Below, one piece after another: positions 1 through 10,224 of a stretch of 64,000 nt of DNA. The DNA is taken from NCBI GenBank assembly GCA_949358305.1, contig OX442314.1, positions 50,166,581-50,230,580 on the forward strand. The letters are read 5' to 3'. Every line of letters starts with the position of its first letter. The first letter of the stretch is position 1. A program made the translations under genes and the position numbers. The notes under the pieces are model-generated. The model was not told the origin of the DNA, ran no database searches, and saw only the letters and a list, made by a program, of their open reading frames with translations. Source of the stretch: Strigamia acuminata (taxonomy: Eukaryota > Arthropoda > Chilopoda > Geophilomorpha > Linotaeniidae).

Positions 1-1403
1 TCGACTTTCCAATCACTCCACTCGTCCGCGTTTACATCGTAAACAATCAACAAATCTGGTTCACCGAAAAAGAATATTTTCCTCTTGCAGTGCTCTTCAT
101 TCAAACAATGACACCGAATCACAGACATATCACGATACGGTATAACCGCACGAGTCTTCCGCCAATTAAATCTGCCGTTGTACACGAAAAGAAATTGATC
201 GGTTTCCGACACGCAATACAACGAGCCGTCAATCAAAGCCACGGAAAACCACGCGCGGGTTTCCCCGTGACTGGCAATGTACGCAGTTTGTGGATATCGC
301 AAATCCGAAGTGCGAACAAATCTGATCGTGCCGTTGAATTGTAAATAGACGCAGTTCTTGTCGAGAAATATCATTTCTCTTCTCCGGGGATACACGGGGA
401 AGAAGGTCAAACTTGTGGCAGTGTTGGGAGCGAAATTGGCCTCTGTCGTCCACTTGAGCTGCTCGAAATGACCGGTGGCGTGACTGGCGTCGCGTTTCAT
501 CCCGAAAATGTCCCCTTCGCGTTTGACGATAAAAGCTTGGTCGTGCCACACTTTGGGGTTCTGAATCGAGCCGCAGAAAGCCGTGCACCAATGGGGTTGG
601 TCTTGAGGTTTGATTTTGTTTTTGAATTCGTAGACGAGGCTGGTCGCTGCGCCCGTTGCGCCGTCGATCGAAAATAAATGCAATTGGAGTTTTTCTTTGG
701 AGACGTTGGTCGGACGCGATTGCAACTCGTCGTTGAAGAAACGTTGGAGTTTTTCGGTTAAGAAATTTTTTTCTAGAATTTTTGTTATGAAAGGGGTCGT
801 CAACGATGTGAAATCGAGTTTGGATATGACGCCTTCGATCTTAGAGAGTCTGTGACGTTTGTCAGTTGCCCACGTGAGTAGGAAGTCCGCCAGATCGTCG
901 CTGGAATCGTAGAATTTTCCGTGATCCATTAACCGCCTGATTTGGTCTTCGTCGAATGTGTCGCGGCGCTTAATCTGGTTCATGTTCGTCCACACGAATT
1001 CGTATACCGTGTCCGTCCGGTCGTAGAGTTGAGCCGCGAGCCAGACGTCGCACTGCGACTCGAGGAAATGTTTGCGCAGTAGAATTTGCCAGACAAAATC
1101 GAACATTTCAGTTAGATCCATCAGATGCGAGTTTTCTAGAACTTGCCACAAATCGGGTTGGTCGTGCGACGAAAGGCTTATCGTGCCGTCGTAGACGAAA
1201 TGCAGGATTGCGGTCACGGTTTTCAGCGAAATGTGTCGGCATTGAACGGTGTTTGTGTTCGATTCGGACATGTTTGTGTCGAACATGGCGGCGAAATATT
1301 TTGACTGTTTTAAATTGTTTTTGTGCGCGCGGACCGGGCCGTTTTTTGTTTCAAAAGTGACGTCTGGACGAGGTTGCGAAGGGATGAAGTAATGGTCGTC
1401 CAT
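1..1403 (-). CDS. BTB-BACK-Kelch-like protein, 5' part (runs off the left edge)
   Basis: Reading the minus strand from the ATG at 1403-1401, the frame stays open for about 467 codons to the window edge. The N-terminus (start MDDHYFIPSQPRPDVTF) has the BTB/POZ pattern: a DVTF strand, VRAHKNNLKQSKYFAAMF, then a stretch ending in ILHFVYDGTISL. A helical BACK-like segment follows (roughly residues 115-240; WLAAQLYDRTDTVYEFVW, then LADFLLTWATDKRHRLSKIE). From about residue 300 there are repeated beta-strand segments with Kelch-type spacing (VYEFKNK, CVYLQFNGTIRFV, LYCVSETDQFLFVYNGRFNW, VYDVNADEWSDWKV). Proteins of this class are usually substrate adaptors of Cullin-3 ubiquitin ligases; that role is inferred from the family. 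No intron is seen. Only the 3' end lies outside the window. The domain call is firm; the orthologue is unknown. Confidence 0.85.
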   Translation of the reverse strand, partial: MDDHYFIPSQPRPDVTFETKNGPVRAHKNNLKQSKYFAAMFDTNMSESNTNTVQCRHISLKTVTAILHFVYDGTISLSSHDQPDLWQVLENSHLMDLTEMFDFVWQILLRKHFLESQCDVWLAAQLYDRTDTVYEFVWTNMNQIKRRDTFDEDQIRRLMDHGKFYDSSDDLADFLLTWATDKRHRLSKIEGVISKLDFTSLTTPFITKILEKNFLTEKLQRFFNDELQSRPTNVSKEKLQLHLFSIDGATGAATSLVYEFKNKIKPQDQPHWCTAFCGSIQNPKVWHDQAFIVKREGDIFGMKRDASHATGHFEQLKWTTEANFAPNTATSLTFFPVYPRRREMIFLDKNCVYLQFNGTIRFVRTSDLRYPQTAYIASHGETRAWFSVALIDGSLYCVSETDQFLFVYNGRFNWRKTRAVIPYRDMSVIRCHCLNEEHCKRKIFFFGEPDLLIVYDVNADEWSDWKV

Positions 1404-1447
1404 ATTTACGAGAAGGATAACTGTTGGCTCTAAGAAAGTGAGATTTA

Positions 1448-1455
1448 TATTTATA
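1448..1455 (-). promoter_or_regulatory. Candidate TATA box of the BTB/Kelch gene
   Basis: The minus strand reads TATAAATA, 45 bp upstream of the ATG at 1403. Spacing suits a start site about 15-20 nt before the ATG. Just upstream lie two copies of a TTACG(T/C)TTGTGTAACGT motif (about 1468-1485 and 1501-1518). Their role is unknown. Confidence 0.4.
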
Positions 1456-2050
1456 CACGTAGTGTTTACGTTTGTGTAACGTCGTGTAAGCATTTTTTAT
1501 TTACGCTTGTGTAACGTGACTTGCGTCAGCGTGTTGTAATTAAGACTTTGATTCTAAGCTTGTGCATGGCGCAGGTGTCACGTAATTGTTGCAGGTGATG
1601 CCAAACCGTAAACTTTCATAGACAATAAACTTAAATATTTGTAACAAAAGCTACTTTTTTCCCATATTTTTTGTCTGTCTTCTGCGCCATGTGCAAACAT
1701 TTGTCTAAAATTGTATAAACATCGGTAAGACTAATAATTATTCGTAATTATCTGATGTTGTGATTTTCCCATAACACATCAATCTTCTGAAGATGGAAAT
1801 ATATTAATCTGGAAATATTTATCACTTTGTAATCTCATTGTTGTGAATTATATGTATAATGATAAGTGTTTTTATGTAACACACTGTTGTGGTTTATGAT
1901 TGATGCATAAAGTCCAATTTATTTAATTTAAATTATTCGTATTTTAATCACCACTTCACGGACCAGGAAACCGGATTCCAATTTCTAAAAATTAAATTTT
2001 GTTCTAATAAATGCAGATGAGCGGTAGATATTCAACTTACCAGGTCGACT
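1456..2050. other. Intergenic stretch without recognised gene
   Basis: AT-rich DNA between the BTB/Kelch promoter and the H4 locus. Apart from the short direct repeat near 1468-1518 I see no ORF, RNA gene or transposon end here. Confidence 0.5.
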
Positions 2051-2054
2051 CTCT

Positions 2055-3150
2055 TTAATTTAGTACCACTACTGTATTTTTGCGGGCTTGTTGGCGAGCT
2101 AATCTGTCGCGTGCTCGTTCTTTGGATCGAAAATTTGGATCAGAGCGCTTCGCGCGTTTTCTTTGTTTAAAGCGTAAACGACATCCATGGCGGTGACAGT
2201 CTTCCTCTTGGCGTGCTCGGTGTACGTGACTCGAGGGGAGCGACATTCGACCGAATCTCTGACAATGGCTTCCGAATCCCGCCCGAATCTTTCCGAATCC
2301 CACCCGAATCTTTCCGAATTCCACCCGAATCTTTCCGAATCCCACCGAATCTTCGAATCTCGAAACTTTAAGTTGTATACAAATCGAGAAAAATAAAAAC
2401 AAAATTTATGATTAAAAAATGTAATAATATTTTTACAAGAAACTTCCTTGAAATTGTCCTTGAAATTGTCCGTAAAATCATCATCGGAAGAAATTATACC
2501 TGCGCACCTCGCTGCGCGGTATCTGCGCATGCGCATTTATGATTTAGCGCGAACTTCAAATTAATCCCGGAATCGAGCCCGGAATTCATCATTGCATTTG
2601 ATTGCGTGCTATTTTACCTCGTATTTTACCACATTTCACTAAGAGTTAAAATTAAAATGAAAAAACATTCCCACTTCACTAAATTTATTTGAAAAAAATT
2701 ATATGAATCTTTCTGAATCCCATCCGAATCCCGCCGAATCCCACCGAATCCCATCCGAATCTCCCCGAATCTCATTCGAATCCCCCCGAAACCCCCGAAT
2801 CTATCCGAATCCCCCTGAATCCCAGCCAAATCCCCCGAATCTTTCCGAATCTTTCCGAATCCCATCCGAATCTTTCGAATCCCAAAGAAGATTCGAATCT
2901 CTGACAAGCAGATTCTGATAGTCGCACCCCTCGACGTGACTGCATCTCTGATGACATTTTCCAAAAACACCTTCAAAACGCCGCGAGTCTCCTCGTAAAT
3001 CAAACCGGAAATTCGCTTCACGCCGCCGCGACGAGCCAATCGACGGATCGCCGGTTTTGTGATTCCCTGGATGTTGTCGCGGAGAACTTTGCGATGACGT
3101 TTGGCGCCTCCCTTTCCCAACCCTTTACCACCCTTGCCACGGCCGGACAT
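2055..3150 (-). pseudogene. Histone H4 gene split by an inserted element, with a replaced C-terminus
   Basis: From the ATG at 3150 the minus strand encodes a perfect-looking H4 N-terminus ([20 protein letters not shown]) through VIRDAVT at 2935. The next H4 codons, [19 protein letters not shown], resume at 2230 and run to about 2168. The 704 bp between are a transposon-like insertion (separate entry) with a target duplication, so this is not an ancestral intron. After YAL the normal ending is absent. The DNA switches to unrelated sequence: the H4 frame ends 23 codons later, while the next frame reads [20 protein letters not shown], a basic pattern resembling tandem-repeat arthropod proteins. 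The original C-terminus is therefore lost as well. As it stands this cannot make normal H4. The intact first 72 codons and the promoter suggest recent damage, or one bad copy of a multicopy histone family. Confidence 0.88.
2231..2934. mobile_element. 704-bp terminal-inverted-repeat element inserted in histone H4, filled with a GAATC(C/T)-type minisatellite
   Basis: The left end reads TCGAGGGGAGCGAC (2231-2244). The right end is its inverse, GTCGCACCCCTCGA (2921-2934), with one mismatch. Both sides are flanked by CGTGAC (2225-2230 and 2935-2940), a 6-bp target duplication taken from the H4 codons for V-T. The interior is two arrays of short degenerate repeats such as CCGAATC(C/T)CACCGAATC, at about 2260-2360 and 2705-2890. 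It has no transposase, so it is non-autonomous. A 6-bp duplication does not settle the superfamily. Confidence 0.85.
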
Positions 3151-3243
3151 CTTGTATTTTCAAAACGGAGAGAGAAAATCGCTGCTACAACTGCACGCTT
3201 GCTTGCTGAAAGCACAATGATTATACCCGCTGTCAGGAAGCTT

Positions 3244-3251
3244 TATTTATA
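3244..3251 (-). promoter_or_regulatory. TATA box of the histone H4 gene
   Basis: The minus strand reads TATAAATA about 94 bp upstream of the H4 ATG, a position typical of histone core promoters with a 50-65 nt leader. It is intact although the coding region is broken. Confidence 0.6.
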
Positions 3252-3696
3252 GTCCAACTTGTGCGCCGACCGAGTAGGGAGCTAGGGGTAGCGAGTGCGC
3301 CGACCTAGTAGAACGATCTGGGTGCACAAATGGCGGGAATTTCTTCCAAAATATTGAGATGAGAATTGCCGACATTGAGACGAGAAATAAAGAAGTTTTC
3401 CTGAGTTTATTTTGTGCGCAAACAAGTACAAAATTTGAGTTTGGCGCTGTCTGGACCCTATCGCCTGTCTTGCGTGGCGCTTTGCTTTTGGTGTGTTGAG
3501 ATGACGTAATTAATGTACATATTCTGCGGTATAGAGGATGATTTATGACGTCATCTCCGACTGCGTTGGCACACAGCAATGGTGTCCAACTCACACTTAT
3601 TCAACGAAATGTATTTTTATTTTCTCAGTTAACCCCACCTTATCCACATTATTTACACCGATCAATACCGGTAAATAGTCCAATGACAATACTAAA

Positions 3697-6600
3697 ATGT
3701 CAAAGTAAGTTGAAATATAAATACCGAATTCCCATCTAATACAAATTCTATTTATTTCAGGTTCAGCACGGCTTCCTCCTTTCTATTCTATTCATGCCGC
3801 GATCGTGGAATTCCTCTGAACAAGCAATGCAAATTCATATTACTTTGCGCAGTTGTATTTGGAATGCTACTGCTCTCACTGCAATTATTATACACCTACA
3901 CAAGTATTACAAAAAAATCAGGTCAGTATGAAAACGAAATGAAAAAAAAAATTATTTCGTGTCTTAACATTTATTTTTGTGTTTTAACAGTTGATTTGTC
4001 GCCGGATTTAGCGCTTACTTCTTCAATATCGACGGACGATTCAGCTGACGTGCAATATGCTGTAGTGATTGACGCTGGTAGTAGCGGAAGTCGCATTTAT
4101 ATTTATTCGTGGCCACCTCATATTGGCGATTCGAATAAACTCCTTCACATTCGGCCTTTAATCGATAGGTTTGGAGAGCCGATTGTGAAGAAAATCGAAC
4201 CGGGTTAGTTGGAGAAAAGTTATTTGAGAAATTCGATTTTATTTTTAAATGTCTTTTTGTTTTAGGGCTCTCCAGTGTAGCGAACGAGCCGCGACGTGCA
4301 GCGGATTATATATCTCCACTGCTTGAATTTGCTTGTGATAAAATTCCGTCAGAATCACATTCGGAAACACCTTTATTTATTTTGGCCACAGCGGGTCTGC
4401 GGCTTCTAAATTCAACGTAATTTACTGTAAAATCCTACTAGACAGACTGTGCAATGGAAAATTTTTATTATTTAGTGCAAAAAATGTATTTTGAGGTTAA
4501 AAATTTATATTTAGGCTCAAAAGAATTTATTATGAGGCTAAAAATTCATATTTGACGCAAAAAAATTTATTCTGAGGCTAAAAATTCATATTTAGGCCCA
4601 AATATACTTATTTTGAGGCTAAAATTTCATTTTTCGGCCCAAAAAAAGTTTATTCTGAAGCCAAAAATTTATATTTAGATCCAAAAAAAATTATTGAGGT
4701 TAAAAATTTATGTTTATATCCAAAACAATTTATTCTGAGGCTAAAAATTCATTTTTTGGTCTAAGAAAAGTTTATTATGAAGCCAAAAATTCATATTTAG
4801 ACCCAAAAAAAATTACTGAGGCTAAAAATTCATATTTATACCCAAAACAATTTATTCTGAGGCTAAAAATTTATATTTTAGGCTCAAAACAATTTATTCT
4901 GATGCTAAAAATTTATATTTTGACATACAAAAAATTATTGAGGCTAAAAATTCATATTTATACACAGTCTAGAGGGGTTCCCTAAACTCAGTCACTCTAG
5001 ATGGTGTTTTCCTAACAAAATACCTCGATTAATTCTGAAATTTTATAAATTTTATTTTAATTTTCAGACAACAAACATTGATCGTTGAAAATCTACGACA
5101 AGATGTTCCAAAGAAATTCAATTTTTCCTTCACGCCATCGAACGTTGAAATAATCAGCGGAAAACAAGAAGCTGTTTATCAGTGGATGGCAATCAATTAT
5201 GCATTCGAACGATTTAATCACGATAGCAGTAAATCAAAATAGACTTTGACCGATATCGATATATTGCAATATCGCCGATACCGAATAAGGGGCCGTCCAT
5301 AAATTACGTAACGCTCCAAGGGGGGGGGGGGGGGGGGGAGGGGGTTTCAGATTTTGTTACGGGTCATTGGTAAGGGAGAGGGGGAGTTCTCAATAATGTT
5401 ACGGTCCTTGAAAAAATTTTTTTTAATGTTTTAAAATTGAAAATATCGCAGTTTTGAGACTGATTTTTGAAAGTTTTTGGGGGGGTGATTTCAGTTTTAT
5501 TACGTAATTAGGGGGGTGGGGGTTTGGGAATTTGTTACGGCCTTGTTACAGAGGGGGGGGAGGGGGTCTAAAATGCCCAAAATTGGCGTTACGTAAAAAA
5601 AAAAAAATTAAAATTGCTTTTTAATTTAAAATTCAAGATTTAACAATGGCAACTGCTTCAAAAATGTTAATAAAATGCATCGTTTTAGAAACGTGGCAAT
5701 ATCGGTATCGGCCACGCCAAAAAATATCGGATCCGATATAGGCAAATACCGAAATGTCAGCCGATAGCCGATACCGGTATCGGTCAAAGTCTAAATTAAA
5801 ACTTCGAAACTAAAACAAACCAAAAATACTGATGGTTTCTACTTTGCAGATGCGCCTCTAGTTGCCGTAGATGTAGCCGAACAGCCGGCATCGGCCGATA
5901 TTATCTTCCGAAAACAAACGTTGGGGATTTTAGACATGGGCGGAGCGTCGATGCAAATTGGTTTCGAATTGACGAGAAACGTGCAAATGAAAATGCTGGA
6001 AACAAACCAACGTTCGCATTTGGCCGAATTTAATCTGGGTTGCTTAGATCACGGAAAAGAGCACGTTTATCACGTCTACGTTACTACTTACTTAGGATTA
6101 GGGGCCAATCAAGTTTTAGATCTGTATGAGAAAAACGTGACGGGTTTGGCTGCAGAGTCTGCGGCCAAAGGAAATGTTACTTCGATTAGTGTCTCAGATC
6201 CTTGTTTTCCCAAGGATTTTATTCGGACGGAAAACCGTGATAAAATTAATGTAATTGCCCGCGGTGCTGCAGATTTGGACAAGTGCATCGGCAGGTTGCG
6301 GCCACTCCTGAAAGACTTAACTTCGTGTCCCGGGCCGAGCTGTGTTTTCGCTTTTGTTTTGGCAAATTTTGAAAGCATGGATTGGATTGGGTTTTCCGAG
6401 TTTTGGTATTCCACGCACGATGTGTTACGAATGGGTGGACAGTATAGTTACTACTTATTAAAAAAGTCATATAATGTAAGTATATTTGCGTCAAAAGTAA
6501 GTTTACATGGCTTGTTAGCAAGCATCCTTGGAAAATGTATTGCCACGCTTTAGGTATACCAATATAGTGTGAGTTTTTCTGAGATGGCGATAAACCCCGT

Positions 6601-8689
6601 TTTTACTGTCATGTTTTATTGTTTTTCTGAGGTGTGAGTGAGTGCGAATTTTTTTCAAAGAGAATTTAGCAAAAAACAAGCATAAAGATCCTTTTTAGAT
6701 GTCCAAAATGTAGGAAATTGGCTTAAATTTCTTTAAATTTACCCACGTCTTAATATTAATCTTCAGAATATCAAGAAAAGTCAAATTTCAGGCCCAAATT
6801 CCAACATAATTATTTATCCGGGCTCTTATAAATAAATAACAACAAACTAGCTTTTTTACTTCGTACCGCCATGCCTGCATAAACTTCTTTAGGCTCCGTA
6901 GTGATTCTATACTATTTCCACACTCAAAATGCACCCTCTGAAGCTTGGCTCCCATTGGCCACCAATCAACTGCAGTTCTGAGGATTAGTACACCAGTGAT
7001 ATGGTGGCCAATGGGAGCCAAGCTTCAGAGGGTGCATTTTGAGTGTGGAAAGAGTATAAACATGTAATGGAAGTTGGTTGGCACTGCAATCTATTGTAAA
7101 ATTGCTTTTAGGCTCTAAATAAGTGTTTAAATAAGTATTTCAACTGCAAATTAAAATCATTTAAACGTAGACAGAACTGCTAGCAGGTGACTGAGATTTG
7201 TCTAAACACAATTGGCATGAAAAGAAAAAATTTGAAAATCAAAATTCCACAATTTCACAATTCCACTTCGTTTTTCAGACAAGATTTCATTTCTTCTTAT
7301 GAAAACGTGAAACGTGAAAATACTGAACGAACTAAAATCGTTTTGGTTTCAGTTTGGCAAAATACCGGCTGAATAAACTGGTGTCGGTTATGTTGAATCA
7401 GGATGGTCGTTAAATATCCCAATATTTCATATACCGTATATCTTCTACCGTACTTGCGCTCCCCTGCAAAAATAATATTTTCCCTGCGCCGCGCAGTGAA
7501 CGTTTCGGCAACATAATATACCAAAAAGTGTGATAATCTGATAAATAAAACGTTTAGTTAGAAACTGCAATTTTCAACCAAAATGCATGTAAAACATTTC
7601 ATTTATCACCCTTTTTTGGTATGTTTCGAAAATTGTGGGCCTCTATTTTGTGCACCCGTGCAGAATTAGAGGCTCGCGCGCTATTTGCGCAAAATGTTTG
7701 TCCTTGTGCGTAACTGGAAGCCCGGGCGGTGTTATAGGACCGCAAGCAAATCGAAGATATTCAGTAAATGAAAATAAAAACAATATGTACGTATTTCTTC
7801 GATTAAGATTAGCCGCCCTCGAATAAGAGCCGCAGGGACGACTACAATTCCAGGCTGTTATTAGACAAATTTCTGAATTTTTGTGTGAATTACGTTAATA
7901 AAATGTTTGTTACGAACGTGGAACAAATGCTGTATTCATTGCATTCGTCCTATGTTTGATTATTGTCACTGCTGAGGGCTACCGACAGTTGCACTCTTGA
8001 ATAAGAGCTCTTAATTGAAGAAATACCGTATTTAGTTCACTTTCCCATGTAAACTTACTTTTGTATAAAATTAGTCGATGCATTTTTAATTTTTCAACTT
8101 TTTTTTAAATTAAAATTTGCTTTAGGAATTCTGTGGAACGAAGTGGAGCATTTTACAAACCCGTTTCACACTAGTCGATAAAAACCGCTTAAGAAATCAA
8201 TGTTTTAAGTTAGCGTGGATGATGGTTATTCTACACGACGGATTGGGATTGCCGTTGAATTTTACACATCTTCGTAGTTCTCCAAACACCGTGTCAGGAC
8301 AAGTGGTACATTGGACACTCGGTGCAACTCTATTTCGAACAAGATTTTTTCCACTGAGGCAAATTTATTATATTTTATTTTTCATTAATATAGGTTTAGT
8401 TAAAAATAGATGTTTAGTTTTTAGTTTTTCCTACATTTTAAATTGCCAACAGAGGAATTAGATAATAAATAGTAAACTGATGTTTCTTTTTTAAATTTAT
8501 TTCAGAGCTGTACAAAGAACATCAGTTTTGCAACATACCAAATCAACATCTCATTTGTTTCTGTATTTAAATCATTATTTGTTTGTTGGCTGTTTTTTGC
8601 TGGTAATTACTTCAATTGTGTTGTATGTAAGAGGTTTACGCAAATGGTACTTCAAGCGAGGAAAAAAGAAATATTATGTGTCGGTTTGA
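3697..8689 (+). CDS. Golgi/lysosomal-type apyrase (ectonucleoside triphosphate diphosphohydrolase, ENTPD4/7 group), eight exons
   Basis: Proposed exons: 3697-3704, 3761-3921, 3991-4203, 4266-4416, 5068-5228, 5850-6475, 8126-8358, 8506-8689. They sum to 1737 nt, exactly 579 codons with the TGA stop, and every junction keeps phase. Family enzymes hydrolyse nucleoside di- and triphosphates in the Golgi or lysosome lumen. Apyrase conserved regions are visible in order: VIDAGSSGSRIYIYSW (ACR1), LATAGLRLL (ACR2), ISGKQEAVYQWMAINY (ACR3), GILDMGGASMQIGFE (ACR4), and the FSEFWYSTHDVLRMGG block (ACR5). An N-terminal membrane segment (FILLCAVVFGMLLLSLQLLY) and a C-terminal one (LFVGCFLLVITSIVLYV) give the two-anchor layout of ENTPD4/7. 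About 578 residues, close to the usual length. The coding part of exon 1 is only 8 nt (ATGTCAAA); if that start is wrong, the next in-frame ATG is at 3864. Intron 7 has a GC donor. Confidence 0.9.
4485..4965. repeat. Tandem repeat in apyrase intron 4 (about 40-45 bp unit)
   Basis: About ten degenerate units of the form GAGGCTAAAAATTCATATTT followed by AGGCCCAAAAAAATTTATTCT fill most of the intron between exons 4 and 5. Similar words occur inside the TIR element at 43.6-44.1 kb, so the array may have been seeded by a transposon fragment. Confidence 0.75.
5240..5793. mobile_element. hAT-type MITE with CCGATATCGG-rich ends, in apyrase intron 5
   Basis: The ends read TAGACTTTGACCGATA and, inverted, GGTATCGGTCAAAGTCTA. 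The flanks are AATCAAAA (5232-5239) and AATTAAAA (5794-5801), an 8-bp duplication with one mismatch, as expected for hAT elements. A second copy lies at 27018-27385. Another repeat is nested inside (about 5290-5600): it starts GGGGCCGTCCATAAATTACG, contains a long G-run (about 5322-5338) and ends near GGCGTTACGTAA. No transposase. Confidence 0.8.
6910..7056. mobile_element. Palindromic MITE (147 bp) in apyrase intron 6, family member 1
   Basis: TACTATTTCCACACTC at the left pairs with GAGTGTGGAAAGAGTA at the right. The inner arms also pair (AAGCTTGGCTCCCATTGGCC with GGCCAATGGGAGCCAAGCTT), leaving a short unpaired centre. A 146-bp relative is at 49125-49270. The TA at each end is consistent with TA target duplication. 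Confidence 0.8.
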
Positions 8690-8967
8690 CTACAAAATGC
8701 TAAGATTCTACAATTATTTATGTAATTTTTTTTTCAAACTCACTTGTTACATGTGCATATTATTTAGAAATCAATTTTTTGGTTTGATGGTAAATCACAA
8801 AAATTTCAGTTCACATCAATTTCTTTTAAATAACACAATGGTTTTATTAAACTGATAACTGCTGTGATAATAATCAATAAAGTAAAATAATAAACAAACA
8901 ATATCTGGAAGACTGTTTTTGCATCTACAAATATCTTAGTAGTAATTTATTAATTTTATTATATTCA

Positions 8968-9197
8968 GGATGATAAGACGTCCGGTTTTTGGATTCTTTG
9001 TCGCGCTTTCAACGGATGCAAAAATGTTCCAGTTTTTAAAAATCGATCAATTGCTCACAATAAGAGTTTTTTAATTTGTGCCGAAATGGCGAAATTAGCA
9101 CTTACAGTATCAATTTTTTTTACTATTGTGATGTATTTGGACATAAGAACAGCACAGCTCGGTGATGTAACAAGAAGTGTTTATTCAAGCAGTTGAC
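8968..9197 (+). other. Possible unrecognised terminal exon with one membrane segment
   Basis: A good splice acceptor (TTATTATATTCAG) is followed by an open frame of about 75 codons ending TGA near 9197, with a hydrophobic run (LALTVSIFFTIVMYL) near its end. It starts about 280 bp after the apyrase stop. It could be an alternative last exon or a relic of another gene. I do not recognise it. Confidence 0.2.
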
Positions 9198-10224
9198 ACT
9201 TAACTAGTCACCTGTGTTAGGTGATATGATGTTGATACTTGCAATTGCTTCTCTAGGTTTGCGTCAGTCAGTGTTGAATTTCAAGTTCCGCCTGCGAGTG
9301 CCTTCGCAGGGCCAGACCAAATAATTTTGCGGTCCATGTAAGGTTTGTGTACCCCTGCCTGACATGGTACGCCTGTAGTGGAGTTGGCTGCTTGACTGGC
9401 TGTGATAGAAAATAGAAATTCACGTGGTCTGCTGTTTTTCATTCGTTGCCAATTGAGTTGTTGTCGCGCTCAAATCTCGAGGTGTTTATAACTCGAACCG
9501 TTCGCTAACTTGTGATAAATGTAAGAATCACTTACCGTATAAAATACCGCTTGTTTAAAGCGGTTACCCAAAAAATAATAAACAATATGATATAAAATGA
9601 ATAACAGATTTATTAACCGGAAGGTACAATTAAAACAGGAATGATTACTAATAAAATGTATGAAAATGGGCAAAGTCGTCTTTGTGTTCGTCTCAACTTA
9701 AGATGGCATCTCGTCTCGCGGCATTGCGGCGTCCTGGAGTGTGGCATTGGCAATGGCGTCTCGTCCCTTTTCGTCTTGGTCCTTTTTGGGCTCACGCGGT
9801 TGCGCGAGTGAATGCTCAGTTAAGAGACTTATATCGTCGGTGTTGTCTAGGTTTTTATGTGGTATCCGGCGATTCACACAGCGGCGGACGCTTCTTGTTC
9901 CCAGCGATACACACAGCGGTGGGAAGCTCGTCATGGTTACTGCCGTTTGATCCACCCCAGTGGTCACTACACGGTTTGTGGAATTGTGAAGCATTGTCGC
10001 GGTGTTCACTACTTCACACATATCATTATTAAATTTAGCGCCGAGTTGACTACCGTGCCATGGTTATCTCTTTCGCCACACAAACACTAACAACATGTCC
10101 GTAACCAGTTGGAAATAGTGTCCTGAAGTATTGATTAGCCATTGAGAAACGCTTTTTGTTCAAACTGTAAATTTAAAATGGAAGATTGAACTCTGTATGT
10201 CAATTTATGTAGAAGTTACAGTAG
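9198..10224. other. Unassigned repeat-like DNA upstream of the Gypsy element
   Basis: A GC-richer stretch (about 9680-10080) has overlapping open frames on both strands but no recognisable domain. A TTTATTAACC near 9608 could be a poly(A) signal on the minus strand, which would fit an LTR-like relic in that orientation. No ends or target duplication were found. Confidence 0.25.

Noticed and set aside
2231-2934. A spliceosomal intron in histone H4
   Set aside because: The segment is bounded by inverted repeats and a 6-bp direct duplication of H4 codons, has no usual donor/acceptor at those borders, and replication-type H4 genes lack introns.
9241-9470. A tRNA or other structured RNA gene
   Set aside because: Only a short hairpin (TCACCTGTGTTAGGTGA near 9209-9225) is seen; no cloverleaf or internal promoter boxes.
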